Positions 9,442 through 21,124 of a DNA stretch of 64,000 nucleotides are shown in pieces. Positions within the stretch are counted from its first letter, which is position 1. The number at the start of each line of letters is the position of its first letter. The notes beneath the pieces are model-generated. The model did not search any database and had not been told where the DNA came from. It saw only the letters and a list, made by a program, of their open reading frames with translations. The stretch spans positions 8,896,391-8,960,390 of the forward strand of contig OW285195.1 in the NCBI GenBank assembly GCA_935421135.1. The letters are read 5' to 3'. A program made the translations under genes and the position numbers. This DNA is from Bugulina stolonifera. Taxonomy: Eukaryota; Bryozoa; Gymnolaemata; Cheilostomatida; Bugulidae.

Positions 9442-10962
9442 CAGGGGCGTAACTTTTGAAAAAATTTTGGGGTGGCTAGAAGTCGGGGGTTTATGCAGGC
9501 CATCGGCCTGCCCGAGAGCGGGGTGGGTGCGGGAGGGGCGCAGCGCCCTCCCGCAAGGGGGGTCCGGGGGTCTCCCCGCGGAAAAAAATTAGAAAATTAC
9601 TACCTAGATATGCAATTTCGAGACGTTTAAGGTGTAAAATTACTGCTCAAAATAATTGGATATTAGATATGTATAGTCAAGTAAATCAAAGTAGCACAAG
9701 ACAGTTGAAATTTTTCCCGCTGTGATACATTAAATTGAGCTTTTCATAAAAAGATATAGAATAAGTTTGAGCGCCGAAAAAATATAGGCTAAATTTGTTC
9801 TCTTATATGATCTTCTAAGTAATTATTCCTCACTACTAAAGCTTCACTAGAATTTAGACCTATATTATCTCAACTAGGCCACCTTAAGCACACTAGATCT
9901 GACATTACTAGTACTGACTAGTCTACTTAAACTACTGACCAGGATGCTATCATGAAATTTGAAACAAAATAAAAATACAGAAACAAAAAAATAATAAACG
10001 GATAAGTCTGCTAACACTAGCATCAAAAGGTTTTGCGTTTTCATTCTCCAGAAAAAATATTTTTTCCTACACTAACAAGAATAAGAATAGAATTATTTAA
10101 TTAAATAATACTATATATAATAGGCGTATTTGGAAACTGTACTGGTTCATATAGCACTGGTCTAACTATCCGAATGCAGCTTGAGCGTTCAGGCGTGACT
10201 AGTGCTTGCTCTGAAGGGAAATCCCCTCGCTAAGTGAATATACTTCATATTATTATTGCCAGGCACGCCTTGCCTTGCCTTGCCTTGCGTTATAGCTAGC
10301 GCTATATTATTGAATAAAATATATTGTTATTGCCGCAGATTGCTATTTATAAGCTTGCACGGTGCAATATCCGAATACGCCTAATGTATATAATAATTAT
10401 ATTATATAAATATTAATTTATTGTTATTATATTTTATTAATATTCATTTTTAATAATATCAAAATCCCACTCATGTAGCCACCAAATCTAGCAATAGGCT
10501 TTGCTCACATACATACTAACAATCTACTTGAAAGCCTATACAATGTTCATCTTTTTATTGGAGGACGGAGGTTGTAAAGAAGCAACTACAACTTAAAAAG
10601 TAGCAACAAGTTATTCGGTCTGTACGGAAAATTCTAAGTTATGTAGCTTGAGATTAAAGTAATTCAAGTAGCTACAAACCTTGGGCTAATCACCCTGATT
10701 GTAAATAATGATTGGCTATTTCTAGTAATCCGATAATTTGATTGGCTTGTGGGGAAAGTAGCGTGTCGCATAAATTATATTCTATACTACATCCTTAGAA
10801 ATACGTAGTAAGGAAAACTGTTTGCCGCGGTCATAGGAGAAGATAACTCTATGGCCGCCGTAGAATTGTTACCCCTGAATTCAAAAACACCATTTTTGGC
10901 CACTTTATTTTGAGATTTAGGGACGGCCATGCCGCTCTGCCGCCCCTAAAGTTACGGCCCTG
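9442..10962. mobile_element. Non-autonomous hAT-like DNA transposon (1521 bp)
   Basis: Starts CAGGGGCGTAACTTT and ends with the reverse complement of CAGGGCCGTAACTTT. A 5-bp direct repeat CCTTA flanks it (9437-9441, 10963-10967). A GC-rich subterminal segment (about 9480-9590, with GGGGGTCCGGGGGTC-type runs) is typical of hAT-related elements. The interior has no transposase ORF and contains a smaller MITE at 10121-10383. Classic hATs make 8-bp duplications, so the 5-bp duplication points to a hAT5-like group or another superfamily. Confidence 0.75.
10121..10383 (+). mobile_element. MITE family M1, copy a (TA target, GGCGTATT termini)
   Basis: Ends are TA-GGCGTATTTGGA and CCGAATACGCC-TA, giving terminal inverted repeats next to a TA duplication, as in Tc1/mariner-like MITEs. 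The inside shares TACTGGTTCATAT, GGCGTGACTAGTGCTTG, CCAGGCACGCCT and TTATTGCCGCAG with copies at 53110-53337 and 43487-43707. It also contains a short CCTTG tandem run (10266-10288). It is nested inside the hAT-like element, hence younger than it. Confidence 0.8.
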
Positions 10963-11805
10963 CCTTATATACTGCGTGTCTTATGTACTAGCAATCAAGC
11001 CTTGGAATTACGTTCTATTGGTTTTTCCCACATTTATACTTATTTAGTAATTGTCTATCCTTACTTGATTGTGAATTATTAGAGTCTTTTGCCACTTTAT
11101 ATTGTAACTACGTGGCCGACCTTATGGATTTAGCTCATAATTATATACGACATGTTTCTACTTATTGTAAGCACATTTTGTGTAATGGCCGACCTTTTCA
11201 TATGGCCGAGCCGGGCGGAACCAGACATATTGTTGCGTAAGTTCCGGAGCCGACCCCATGTCAGATAACCGACACCATGTCGTCCCTTTTTGCCGGAAGT
11301 TTGTTATGTATATAAGGCAGTGCATTTTCTGTTGTGAATCAGTTGTTGATTGCGCTTGAATAAAGCAACATCTCCTAACTCAACCTACAGAGGCTTACTC
11401 TTTAGGCGGGTAACTCCACCTGAGAATCCTTTGGATTCAGTACGGCTCGAGTTCACCTCATCCTAGGCTAAGCACATCTCTATCCACCCCTTAGGCTTAG
11501 GCCGATCCCGGGTTCTAATGAACCTAGCGTCGGACTTAGGTTCTCAAGGTTAGACATTTTTTCTCTACACTCCCTCGGAGTATAAACTCTACATGACCTA
11601 CGTCGGTCCTGAGCTCCAATGAGTCTCGGCATTGGCCTACGTCTGATATAATCTACAATCTACACTATAAAGAGCACTCATAATACTGTTCACTCTTTTA
11701 TGTAATGAGCAGAAGGTACACTTGGTCGGCTTCTACCACCTTCCAAGCCCTTCACATACTTGTAGCCCTCGGCTCTCGTATGCAATAGTACTCAAAAACA
11801 TTACA

Positions 11806-13178
11806 ATATTATATCTATGGTGATTAGATAATTATGATATACTAGGATAGTCACTGAAGTCAAAATTGTCAAACATAGTGTAATTGGTTATGTAGGGATT
11901 GTAAGACAGGGAGTACTCAGATGCTAGCATATCCATCGCAGTATCACTATCATAAAAATGTAATACTGATAAATGTATATACATGTCGCTACAGCCGTGT
12001 ATTGTAGGAGGATACAGAGGCTAATACCTGCTGATTCGGGGATACACAAGAAATAGAGAGTCATGGAGAAAGAGAAGGGTGAGTTGATGTAATAGCAAAT
12101 GTTTTCTACCAGATTAAGTGGCATAACTGAAGCTTCTTATCCAATAAAGTCGTTATACATGTACATGTAATTTTTTCTTGGGATCTGTGATACAGGTGCA
12201 ATGTACATGTACACGCTTGTGCATCTGTGCTCACCCGTCCATACATGCATGTCCTTTAGTCTGCCTGTCCCCTTCACCGCCTGCCAACCAGCCTTTTGGT
12301 TGGTCTTCCTTCAAGCATCCAAAAATGCGATAAGTCTAACTACTCACTGCTCATTTGTGTATAATTTCGAGCTACCAGACTACCTACGGACAATACCATT
12401 GTGAATACATGCATGTACATGTACATATACACATACACCCTATGCATGTGCACATACACTTATACGTGTACATGTATAAGCATTCACATCATTTTTCTTA
12501 CTGGTAAAGTGTATCGTATCTATCCGAATATGTGTGCTACCTACTGGTTGCCATTAGTGTGGTAAACAATCAGCCCGCACCGTGCGAAAACACTAAGTAT
12601 CTTTTGTTACTTGCTCATTTTATTCAAATACATAAGCAAAATAATCATATGGTATCCTTGCAAATATTAAGCTTTGGCTACAAGTTTTCATGATTGAAAA
12701 TGCCAAATTTTTTGTCAAACTATTTCCCTTAAACTTGGTGCATCTATAAGAATATCTAAGCTGTTGTAAAAGTATTTGATAGGAATACAACGTTAAAATA
12801 GTGGCCACAAAATAATGATCAAAATACCCACAACAATTTCCTCAGTGAGAGTTGCCCACCCTTTATTTCTATGGATGGTATAGTGGTTTCAGGTTCAAGA
12901 TCCATGCATTCCTATCGTGGAAGGTGAGGTCTTCCACTCAGAGCTCATCCCTTGCTGCTCGCTCAAGTTTTAGTTTGAGACATAATATATTAAATGGGGT
13001 GGCAAAGAACAGTAATGAAAAAAGCGTTTATTCACATAAGTTTTCTTACTTGTTTGCTACGAAATAATAGATTGCCTTCTATCGCTAGCTGTGTTGGAAT
13101 TTACCACATTCTCAACATATTATTCTACATTAAAATTTCCATTGTAATATTTGAATAGAGTTAAACACTGTTTTGCAG
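11806..13178. other. Upstream flank of the domain-repeat gene
   Basis: AT-rich DNA with ACATGTA-rich stretches (12150-12210, 12405-12480). I see no linker-type exon like those that precede cassettes B, C and D, and no clear promoter. A noncoding first exon with a donor must lie here if 13179 is a true acceptor, but I could not identify it. The ORFs at 12201 and 12852 have no supporting features. Confidence 0.4.
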
Positions 13179-13945
13179 CTATGGCTACTTCTTGCCTGAC
13201 AGTTGATGCTGATTGGAGCGATATTCCCTTGTGTGTTCTCATTGGAAGCAGAACTGAGTACTTGATAAAGCAGACCGCCGCTGCCATATTGGTTCGACGC
13301 AGTGAATACAGTATTTCAAAGCTGTTAAAAGAATTCCAAGAAAAACTGTTTATGCGGCCATTGGATGTTATCGTAGATAATATAAAGATAATTGCTGATA
13401 TTCTTAGGCTTTTCCAAACAGAAACGAACCAAGTAGTTTACAATGGCAAAGACATATTTTGGGATGATGTAGCTAAAATATTTCAGGGTGTCCCAATTGC
13501 ACATCAGGTGAAGTTGAGCGAGTTGAGTGAAACCTCACTTGATGCTATCTTCGGACACCTCAAGCAAATCAAAGATTCAATTCTCCAAGTATTCCCATCT
13601 TTGGCCATATTTCAACTCTTAGAGGAGATATTGTGTGAAATAAAACCTAAAACTATAGGCAAAAAGGCTGAAGCAATAAATGCATTGATTATTGGGCTAG
13701 TAGCAGCTAGTATAAGTTTGGTTGAGCCGTCGCTGACAGACTTATATGCTGTTGTTAAACCACACTGTTCAGATGGTGTTGCAGAGAGTCTCGACAATAT
13801 TATTGACGTCCAGAGACAGGTTGTTGAAGGTCAACACAGGTTTGCAGACACTCAACAAAGAGATGAATTTGTGTACAGATACAGAAACTGTGCTACCTTC
13901 CTGATTAAAGAACTCTCTTGTCTTCCACTGGGGTCTTCTGAAGAG
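13179..13945 (+). CDS. Cassette A exon 1: unrecognised ~255-residue domain
   Basis: Acceptor TTTTGCAG ends at 13178; donor GAG|GTATGA follows 13945. The frame enters with two bases, so an upstream exon is expected to end in phase 1, but an ATG at 13181 could also be the start. The domain opens SDIPLCVLI...SRTEYL and ends in the conserved block NCATFLIKELSCLPL. Amphipathic Leu/Ile/Val spacing suggests a mostly helical fold; there is no signal peptide or transmembrane segment, though ALIIGLVAASI is quite hydrophobic. It is the most diverged of the four copies. I do not recognise the family; it is not an obvious death, CARD, NACHT, kinase or TIR domain. Confidence 0.85.
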
Positions 13946-14223
13946 GTATGACAGTGCTGCTGTACTGCTCTAGGTTCAGTGCAACATGCGCCTTAAACTA
14001 TTGCTAGCTGTGTGCCTGTATATTTTACTTGCATCTGATTGTAAATGATTAATCTTGAGATAATCAGACTGTCATGCCTATTTTTCTTAAAAGTATTGCT
14101 CTCGGAATAACCGTTTATGGTTATATCAATCAAGCTTTAAGTTTGGAATTTGAATTTTAGAGCAATATAACTATTTATCATAAGTATTAGGCTTACGATG
14201 CATACTAGTATGTTTTGCTGTAG

Positions 14224-14294
14224 ATGTTGACAAAGTTCTTGGATCCAAGTCTTCATTTGGATGAAGTAAAAAATGTGCTAAACGCCTACTCTGT
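14224..14294 (+). CDS. Cassette A exon 2
   Basis: 71 bp between acceptor TGCTGTAG and donor GT|GTGAGT, phase 0 to 2. It encodes MLTKFLDPSLHLDEVKNVL and five more residues, matching exon 2 of cassettes B-D (all FLDP...DE). Length and phases are identical in all four. Confidence 0.85.
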
Positions 14295-14430
14295 GTGAGT
14301 AATGATACTAATTATGGACATTCAACACTATTGTTCACTTTAGAAGCCCACTTTGCATACATTATTATTAATTAAAATGTAGAAATGTACATGTAAATGT
14401 TTATGCTAAATGACTTTCTTTATTTCTTAG

Positions 14431-14481
14431 GAGAATGCAGAAGGACTCATTAGAGAAGATCGGTTTAGGTGCACTTTTGAG
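14431..14481 (+). CDS. Cassette A exon 3
   Basis: 51 bp, acceptor TTTCTTAG, donor GAG|GTAACA, phase 2 to 2. It encodes a short helix (RMQKDSLEKIGLGALL) homologous to exon 3 of B-D. Confidence 0.8.
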
Positions 14482-14581
14482 GTAACAAAACCTAAGAGAA
14501 TTTTTCTCTATGTAAATATTATATCATTAGTCAAAGTCAAGTTCTCCCTGTTAACTTACAATTTACATAACCTCATTGCAG

Positions 14582-14732
14582 GGAGCAGCATCTTGTGTGG
14601 CAGCAGATGAACACTTGTCTAGCAGATCTGTTGACAACACAGACAACTGATGCAAACAGAGATGACTCATCTGCCCAGTCTCAGTTTTCAGAAGTGGCCT
14701 CTACAGTTGTCAAAATAGAAGAGCAGCAGTCG
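14582..14732 (+). CDS. Cassette A exon 4
   Basis: 151 bp, acceptor CATTGCAG, donor TCG|GTAAGT, phase 2 to 0. It begins REQHLVWQQMNTCLADLL, matching REQHMLWKQTNSCLTGLL of B-D, then a Ser/Thr/Asp-rich, probably disordered tail 9 codons longer than in B-D. Confidence 0.85.
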
Positions 14733-16396
14733 GTAAGTGTGTTTCTGTCATTTAACTTGCATACATCTGTTTATAGTGATCCTTCTTTTCACACAAAAAG
14801 ATAACATGTGAGAACAATGGCCAAACCCCTTATCTACGACTACATGTACATGCATATAGTGTTCAGAATATTTTTGCTGTTCCTCTTTACAGTTGCTGTC
14901 AAAGTAATGAATAGTGTACTAAGTGAAACTGGACTACTTTCTAGTACTGCACAGTGCTTCATTGAATTTCATTTAAATATATGTGCATGTACATTGCTAA
15001 TGCTCCTTCAGTTTAAAGCTGGCAAATTTCTAAATGAAAAACTGAACCATAAACAGCAGTGTAACTGGGTTGCGGAAAAACAAGGCCAACCAGGTAGGTT
15101 TTAGCCGGTAAAGTCCAGTTGGGATGCTAACCCATCCGCACAACACACATCAAGTAATGCTGGTTGCCACTACAGCTCAGACCTACAGCCCTGGAAATCA
15201 ATGAATTCTTGCTATCACGGACAATTTCACTAACTGGAGAGATTCCATACTCCTACCCTTGCCAAATTCATGGCGGACATCCTTCTACAACAACAATGTA
15301 GAATACAGCAGATAAAAGGAACGTTATAGAGTCATGTGTGTTGCTTTACTACCCTCAAGCCTCCTGATAGTGTGAATGCATGAAGTGATTTTTGATTTTT
15401 CTCTGGTCAATATTGCTAAATACTGTACAATGGCATTGGATTGACAGTCGAGCACTCTACCTATTGCGCTATCAGATCAGCACGGTTTCACACTGAAAAC
15501 TAACCATCATACTTGTAATCAACTGCAGTAATACTTTACTACATAATTGTAGTAGTGTTGCTTCAGCTAATAAAAACAACACGGGAATATAGTTAACTAT
15601 AGTTTAGTAATACGATTTATATTTTAACGAATTCGATCCACTCGTTGAAACGTTAAAATAAGCTAAAGCTATTATAAACCATTGTACAGTAATTGGCAGT
15701 TTTACTGATTGGGAGCAGTTTTTGTACACTGTAGGTAATGAGGACCACTGCAACAAAAATTTCTGGGGAAACTGCCAACTTTTTAGGATGTGGCATTTAG
15801 TACATTTACCGAAACTGCACAGCCACTATATTGATTAGAAACTAGCCTCTGGCCAGTTTGCGAACAGACTATGACTTACTCTGCTGCCAGTAACTCCGAG
15901 CTCATCTGTATGTTCAACCGCTAGCTCACCACCATCTGCCGAACAAGCTACTAGGGCCCCAAGTCACAAAGTCAATTTGACGGGCTTTGCTTTGCACTGA
16001 ACATACCATAACAATGTGTTGTAGTGAAATGGCAGGAACTGATCGAGTGTGACCCCCACCATGGCCCATGTAACTCCTAGAAATACTGACATGTCAACCA
16101 TAGGCCGATGACTTTAGGTGGCACATGAGCATATAAATTTTCTCCTGTTATAGTGCACATATTTTATGGGTGTCTAGGTGATCTACTGCGAATATATTGA
16201 ACCATCCTGGCCAGTATAAAAACTGCTTCAGGCAGAGCTCAGTTGTGCAGCTTGTGATAAAGGGTTCCAATTTAATTAAATTACATACCTATATTATTGT
16301 TGGAATCCATGCCGAGTGGTGATCTTGAAAGTTGTAGCATCAACCTAGTTGTGTCGAAGATGTGGTGAAGACATCTAAAAATTCTAATTTTTGTAG
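14733..16396. other. Intron between cassettes A and B
   Basis: 1.66 kb without recognisable coding sequence. It contains a tRNA-like SINE fragment on the minus strand near 15425-15490; the rest shows nothing I can name. The ORF at 14808-15104 lacks splice or homology support. Confidence 0.6.
15425..15490 (-). repeat. tRNA-derived SINE head (fragment)
   Basis: On the minus strand the segment reads like the 5' half of a tRNA-derived SINE: TAGCGCAATAGGTAGAGTG (A box) then CTCGACTGTCAATCC, a familiar anticodon-arm-like stretch. No B box follows, so it is truncated or decayed. Confidence 0.45.
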
Positions 16397-16460
16397 AATT
16401 ATATATCTCCAGGAGCCAATGCTGATCCTTCAGACAAGGGAGCGCTTGGAGACTGCCAAG
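16397..16460 (+). CDS. Cassette B linker exon
   Basis: 64 bp from acceptor TTTTGTAG to donor AAG|GTTCGT, phase 0 to 1. In this frame it ends ...GALGDCQ, aligning residue for residue with the linker exons before C and D (both end LEECQ after an acidic E/S stretch). Length and phase equal those of the other two linkers, which decided this acceptor over a nearer CAG at 16410. Confidence 0.8.
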
Positions 16461-16643
16461 GTTCGTGAAAACGCGATTATTGCACTAAAATTCTCTGTTG
16501 TGAAAAGGAGCTGCATCACACAAACACTCATTATTAGTTAGGAATATTATTGTTTAGCACATTGTTCTATTTATCTATAATAGTTGCCATACCTAATATT
16601 GCGCTGTAAAATACAATTATATAAAAATTTTAATTCATTTCAG

Positions 16644-17431
16644 AAAATTCTGCAACCTCCTGTCTGATTGTGGACACAGACTGGAGTGACCTACCCCTAT
16701 GTGTTCTCATTACAAGCAGAACCGACTACTTGCTAAGACAAACGGCGTCTACTCTACTGGTTCGAGGGAGTGGATGCAGCATTTCAGAGCTGTTAAAAGA
16801 AATGCAAGAAAAGCTGAACATAACGCAAGGGGCTGCTATTTTAGAGAATGTGAAGATCATTGCAGATATCTTGAAGCTTTTCCAAAGAAATACGCATAAA
16901 ACCAACTACTGCGCCGCAGATATTTCTTGGGACCCTGAGGCTGAAGTGTTTCTACAAGTTCCTGTAGGGCAGAGGGTCACATTGGGGGACGTGGATGATG
17001 CTGCATTTGATGCTATAGGCTCACATCTCGCACACTTTGAAGATAAAATCCTGAAATCATTCCCTTCATTAGCCATCTTTGAGGTTCTCCAAGACACCAT
17101 ACCTGCAATAGTATCTGGTGCAAGCTGTGATAGGGGTGAAGCTGTAGAAGCCTTGATTGCTGGCTTGGTACTATCTACTTTGGACGTGATAAAGCCTTCT
17201 TTGAAAGATCTAACTGCCGTCGTTAAACCATACTGTTCAGATACTGTTTTAGAGAGTCTTGACAGCATCGTTGGAGTCCAGAGGCAGCTTGTTGAAGATG
17301 GGGATTTGTTTAACGGTCAACAAAAATTTAAAGACACACAATGGAGAAATGAGCTTGTGTCTAAATACAGCAGCTGTGCTACCTTCCTGATCAAAGAGCT
17401 TTCCTGTCTTCCACTCAAGCATCCAGATGAG
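16644..17431 (+). CDS. Cassette B exon 1: unrecognised ~262-residue domain
   Basis: 788 bp between acceptor TTTCAG and donor GAG|GTAGGT, phase 1 to 0. It begins with the conserved NSATSCL then W-S-D-L-P-L-C-V-L-I, and ends CATFLIKELSCLPLKHPDE. It carries every block of the domain: SRTDYLLRQTA, ISELLKEMQEKL, ENVKIIADILKLF, SHLAHFEDKIL, SLAIFEVLQDTIPAI, AVVKPYCSDTV, IVGVQRQLVEDGDLF. It is closely related to C1 and D1. Reading continues past the donor only to an in-intron stop at 17500, consistent with splicing. Function unknown; the helix-rich pattern would suit a protein-interaction domain. Confidence 0.9.
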
Positions 17432-17641
17432 GTAGGTCCTTCATATTCAATATACTCTACAGTGTATGTAAGGTTGTTTAAACTGAAATTAATCACATAA
17501 ACATTGTTTTGTCAGAAAATAAATAGGTTACCTTGTCTTGAAGGTGTAACCATTAAGGAGTTTATTAGCTTCCTTTTGATAAGATAACTTGCTAATCCAT
17601 ATATTCCAGTCAACATTTTTACATATACATACTGATAATAG

Positions 17642-17712
17642 ATGCTGACGAAGTTTTTGGATCCAGGACTTCTAATTGATGAGATACAAATGCTGATGAA
17701 CACATACAAGAC
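17642..17712 (+). CDS. Cassette B exon 2
   Basis: 71 bp, acceptor GATAATAG, donor GAC|GTAAGT, phase 0 to 2. Encodes MLTKFLDPGLLIDEIQMLM and a few more residues. Confidence 0.88.
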
Positions 17713-17900
17713 GTAAGTCATATTCATGATTGTGTATTTTAAGCCAGTAGTACACTACTCGATTATATCATGGTAGCATTTAATTTGAAATGCATCTGCA
17801 GTTAAGGTACATGTACAGATTACATTTATGTAGTGAAAAAAATATGAAAATCTTAGCGTATTCAAATCCATGTACTAAAAACTGCTACTGAAAATTTTAG

Positions 17901-17954
17901 AATGATGAAGAACGACACTGCAGAGAAGATCAGCTCACACGTCATACTGTCAAG
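17901..17954 (+). CDS. Cassette B exon 3
   Basis: 54 bp, acceptor AATTTTAG, donor CAAG|GTATCA, phase 2 to 2. It is one codon longer (an extra Val before the Ile-Leu) than the 51-bp exon 3 of A, C and D. Confidence 0.85.
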
Positions 17955-18087
17955 GTATCAAACTCTCAATCGTCTAAGCACGTAATTTTCATCCATTGTT
18001 TAAAGTAAGACATAGGAAATTTTCATCAGATACAGCTCTTAACAAAAACTCCAATTAATTTAAACGGCATGCCATCTTTTTTTCTAG

Positions 18088-18211
18088 GGAGCAACACATG
18101 CTATGGAAACAAACTAATTCATGTCTGACTGGTCTATTACGCACCCCTTCAACTACCGACATAATGGGAAACAGCTCGTTCCCCACCTCTGTAGCTGAGG
18201 AAGTGGCACCT
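18088..18211 (+). CDS. Cassette B exon 4
   Basis: 124 bp, acceptor TTTTCTAG, donor CCT|GTATGT, phase 2 to 0. Encodes REQHMLWKQTNSCLTGLL then a Thr/Ser-rich tail ending VAEEVAP. Its nucleotide sequence is identical to exon 4 of C as far as I can see, indicating very recent duplication or gene conversion. Confidence 0.9.
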
Positions 18212-18333
18212 GTATGTACATTTACATCTCAATACTTTCTATAACGGTTCCGATATTTACACTGCTTGAATGGTTTTGGCCAGACATCATGGTGTATATA
18301 GTGATTTGGGAACTGTTTTGTTAGTAAGAATGC

Positions 18334-19273
18334 TGTAATGTTTTACGGGTAAGTCACGCTGGTGCCGATGTGGACACGAATGTGGGAAGCACTTGAGAGT
18401 GGTTTATCAAGTTGTACTTCCACCATTATATAAAGAGTGAACAGTTATGTAGCTTTTATTAGTGTTGTAAGGACATATGCCCGATGCTTAGGTTCATTGA
18501 AGGGCCAAGGATTGACGTAGGTCCGATGGTTTATACTCCTTAGAGTGTGAAAGTTCTTAATGTTGAACTGGTGACGTGGGCCCGATGCTTAGGCTCATTG
18601 AAGAGTCAAGGATCGACTTAGGTTCGATGTTTATACTCATCAAGAGTGTGGTGAGAGTGTGGTAAGAGTCTTATACGAGTATGAGGACGAGCTCGGGCGC
18701 TAAAGGTTCAAAGGGACCAAGGCTGGAGTTGCCTGCCTGCAAGAGTAAGACTCTGAAAGGTTGAGTTAAGAGATGTTGCTTTATTGGAGCGCAATCAATA
18801 ACTGACTAGCATAGGAAAATGTGCTTTCTTTTACGCTAAATCAGTTTCTAGTAAAATATCGGGTAAAAAGCCCGATAAGGGTATCGGGGTGGGGCGATAA
18901 GGTATCGACCCCGGAATTTGCGTAACAACATGGCCGAAAGGTGCCCGAGGTCTGACCTTAAAAGGGTCGACCATTAACAAAAAGGGCTTATAATCATGTG
19001 AAAGATATTATGTGTAAAGACAGGCATAATCTGAGACATCGGCGATTAAGTATAATAGGCAAAAGGACTTAGAAATAGTCATAATATCTGCTTGCTGTAA
19101 TGATGCGTAATGCGTAGTAACAATAATAGACAAGTTTAGGCAAACATGATTGGATAATTAATAATAGTAATAACAGTAGTAGACAATAGGCAAGTTGTAC
19201 ATGCCGTAGTGTATTAGTCAATGCAGCCAAAGTTAGAGTCTGCATGTTAGGTGAGCTGAAATACCACGATACA
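18334..19273 (-). mobile_element. Family-2 solo LTR (~940 bp) in the B-C intron
   Basis: Runs from TGTAATG (18334) to CGATACA (19273), i.e. TGTATCG...CATTACA on its own (minus) strand. The flanks AATGC and AATGA form a near-perfect 5-bp duplication. The paralogous C-D intron (21911-22419) reads straight through at this point (GTTAGTAATAAATATATGATAGC), so the element was inserted after, or lost from, one duplicate. On its own strand it has an AATAAAG signal, and about 100-bp internal tandem units carrying CCGATGCTTAGG and GAGTATAAAC motifs (18480-18660). Confidence 0.85.
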
Positions 19274-19938
19274 ATGATAGCCTCACATAAGCAATAACCA
19301 GAAATGTGTGCTAAAATTCTATCAACCACGGCAAGTACTCTTAATAAAGGCACCCATAGAAATCAGATATATTCAGTGTGCAAAATTAAAATTTAAACTA
19401 AATAATCTCCTTGATACTGGAAAGATTGCACTTTGGCACTGGTATAAGATTTCATCCGAAGTCTTATATACATGTAGATCGTCATGTAACAAAATAGCAC
19501 ATATTTCTTTCGTAATTACATGTAAAGATAGGAACTGAAACCAAAATGTGTCTAGAACCATTTTACATAACTAAACACTGCCCACATCAACACCTTCAAA
19601 AGTGTGATTATACTAATACCTAAGTTTTTTGCTGACGATTTTGAGTAGCTCATGGGCATGCCGAGTTTTTCTCCTATTGCAACACTCACACACATTATGT
19701 CCGTCTCAATGAATCGATGAGCTCTAGGTGGCCTAGTTACATTGCATTTATATTAGATAATTGCCAAAGCACTAAATACCACTCAGTTAATGAACTGACC
19801 AGATAGTGGGTTTCAACTCAATTTAATTGTTGTAGATTACCCTTGTTCACTATTTTGATCGGTGATCTTGGATGGTACGGCAGTAACTAAGCTTAGCCAA
19901 TATGATATTTAAAACTAGCACAATCTTTTATTTTGTAG

Positions 19939-20002
19939 GATCATATTTCTTTGGAAGAAAGTGCTACTTCTGAAGAGTTTGGAGACCTTGAAGAATGTCA
20001 GG
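19939..20002 (+). CDS. Cassette C linker exon
   Basis: 64 bp, acceptor TTTTGTAG, donor AGG|GTTAGT, phase 0 to 1. Encodes DHISLEESATSEEFGDLEEC and Q, an acidic spacer that joins the end of cassette B to the domain of cassette C. Confidence 0.88.
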
Positions 20003-20336
20003 GTTAGTACATAGGCAGCAGGGAGCATTGTCTTTACTTTTAACTTTTCTGTTGTACGAATGAGTTGGGTCATCTTAAAATTTGTTATTGGGTTTACAAT
20101 TCTACACGTCTTTTTGCCCAATTCTTTGCGATCTGTATTACTTCTTGCTTTCAATGGGTGCCCAGATTTTCAGTCAATATTCTAAGAGTTCAATCTTCAA
20201 CTTTTTATGGTAGGTAAGGGGCAAGTCGGATTAAAATGGAGTTGTCTCGTCCCGTCCTGAATATGATAGCGGTTTTTTGTGACATATTTAGTTGTACTTT
20301 GAACTACCTGTTCATTTAGGTTTGAATAGTTTTTAG

Positions 20337-21124
20337 AAAATTCTGCCATCTCATGCCTGAGTGTGAATGCAGACTGGAGTGACATGCCTCTGTGTGTTCT
20401 CATCACAAGTAGAACTGAGTGCTTGCTGAAGCAGACAGCCGCTACCCTGTTGGTTCGAGGAACTGGATATAGCATTTCGGAGCTGTTAAAGGAAATGCGA
20501 GAAAAGCTGAACATAACACAAGGGGCTGTCATCCTCGAGAATGTAAAGATCATTGCAGACATCTTGAAGCTTTCGCAGGAGAAGACACACAAAACCAATT
20601 ACAATGCTGCAGATATTTCTTGGGACGATGAGGCTAAAGTTTTTCTACATGTTCCTGTAGGACTGAAGGTCAAGTTGAGTGACATGGATGATGCTGCGTT
20701 TGATTCTTTAGGGTCACATCTCGCACACTTTGAAGAAAAAGTCTTGAAAACATTCCCTTCATTAGCTCTCTTTGAGGTTTTCCAAGAAACCATACCTAGA
20801 ATAGCATCTGGTGCAAGCTGTGATAGGGGTGAAGCTGTAGAAGCCTTGATTGTTGGCCTGGTACTATCCATTTTGGACGTGATAAAGCCTCCTTTGAAAG
20901 ATCTAACTGCCGTCGTTAAACCATACTGTTCAGATACTGTTTTAGAGAGTCTTGAGAACATCATTGGAGTCCAGAGGCAGCTTGTTGAAGATGGGGATTT
21001 GTTTAACGGTCAACACAAATTTAAAGATGCGCAACGTAAAGATGAGCTTGTGTCTAAATACAGAAGCTGTGCTACCTTCCTGATTAAAGAGCTTTCCTGT
21101 CTTCCACTCAAGCATCCAGATGAG
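20337..21124 (+). CDS. Cassette C exon 1: unrecognised ~262-residue domain
   Basis: 788 bp, acceptor TTTTTAG, donor GAG|GTAGGC, phase 1 to 0. Same block order as B1 with scattered substitutions (MREKL for MQEKL, SLGSHLAHFEEKVL for AIGSHLAHFEDKIL, PPLKDL for PSLKDL). No frameshift or stop. The continued reading after the donor stops at 21187. Most differences from B and D are conservative. The long minus-strand ORFs over this exon are shadows. Confidence 0.9.

Larger units (their letters stand above)
9306..11805 (+). mobile_element. Family-2 solo LTR, interrupted by a hAT-like element
   Basis: The part after the insertion (10968-11805) has a TATA-like TATATAAGGC near 11310, AATAAAG polyadenylation signals near 11358, internal short tandem units (GAGTATAAAC, GACCTACGTCGG) and a CATTACA end at 11799-11805. 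It matches 18334-19273 (opposite strand) and 60932-62151. The left border, placed near TATTGTGGTG at about 9306, is less certain because the U3 part is poorly conserved. No internal retrotransposon region is attached, so it is a solo LTR. Confidence 0.65.

Noticed and set aside
9398..9592. 64-codon Gly/Arg/Pro-rich ORF
   Set aside because: Lies in the GC-rich subterminal part of the hAT-like element.
14808..15104. 98-codon ORF in the A-B intron
   Set aside because: Hydrophobic AT-rich reading with no counterpart in the other cassettes.
16906..17268. 120-codon minus-strand ORF opposite cassette B exon 1 (and equivalents at 20599-20964 and 20197-20598)
   Set aside because: Present only because the sense exon is open and recently duplicated; no features of its own, and sense-strand conservation explains it.
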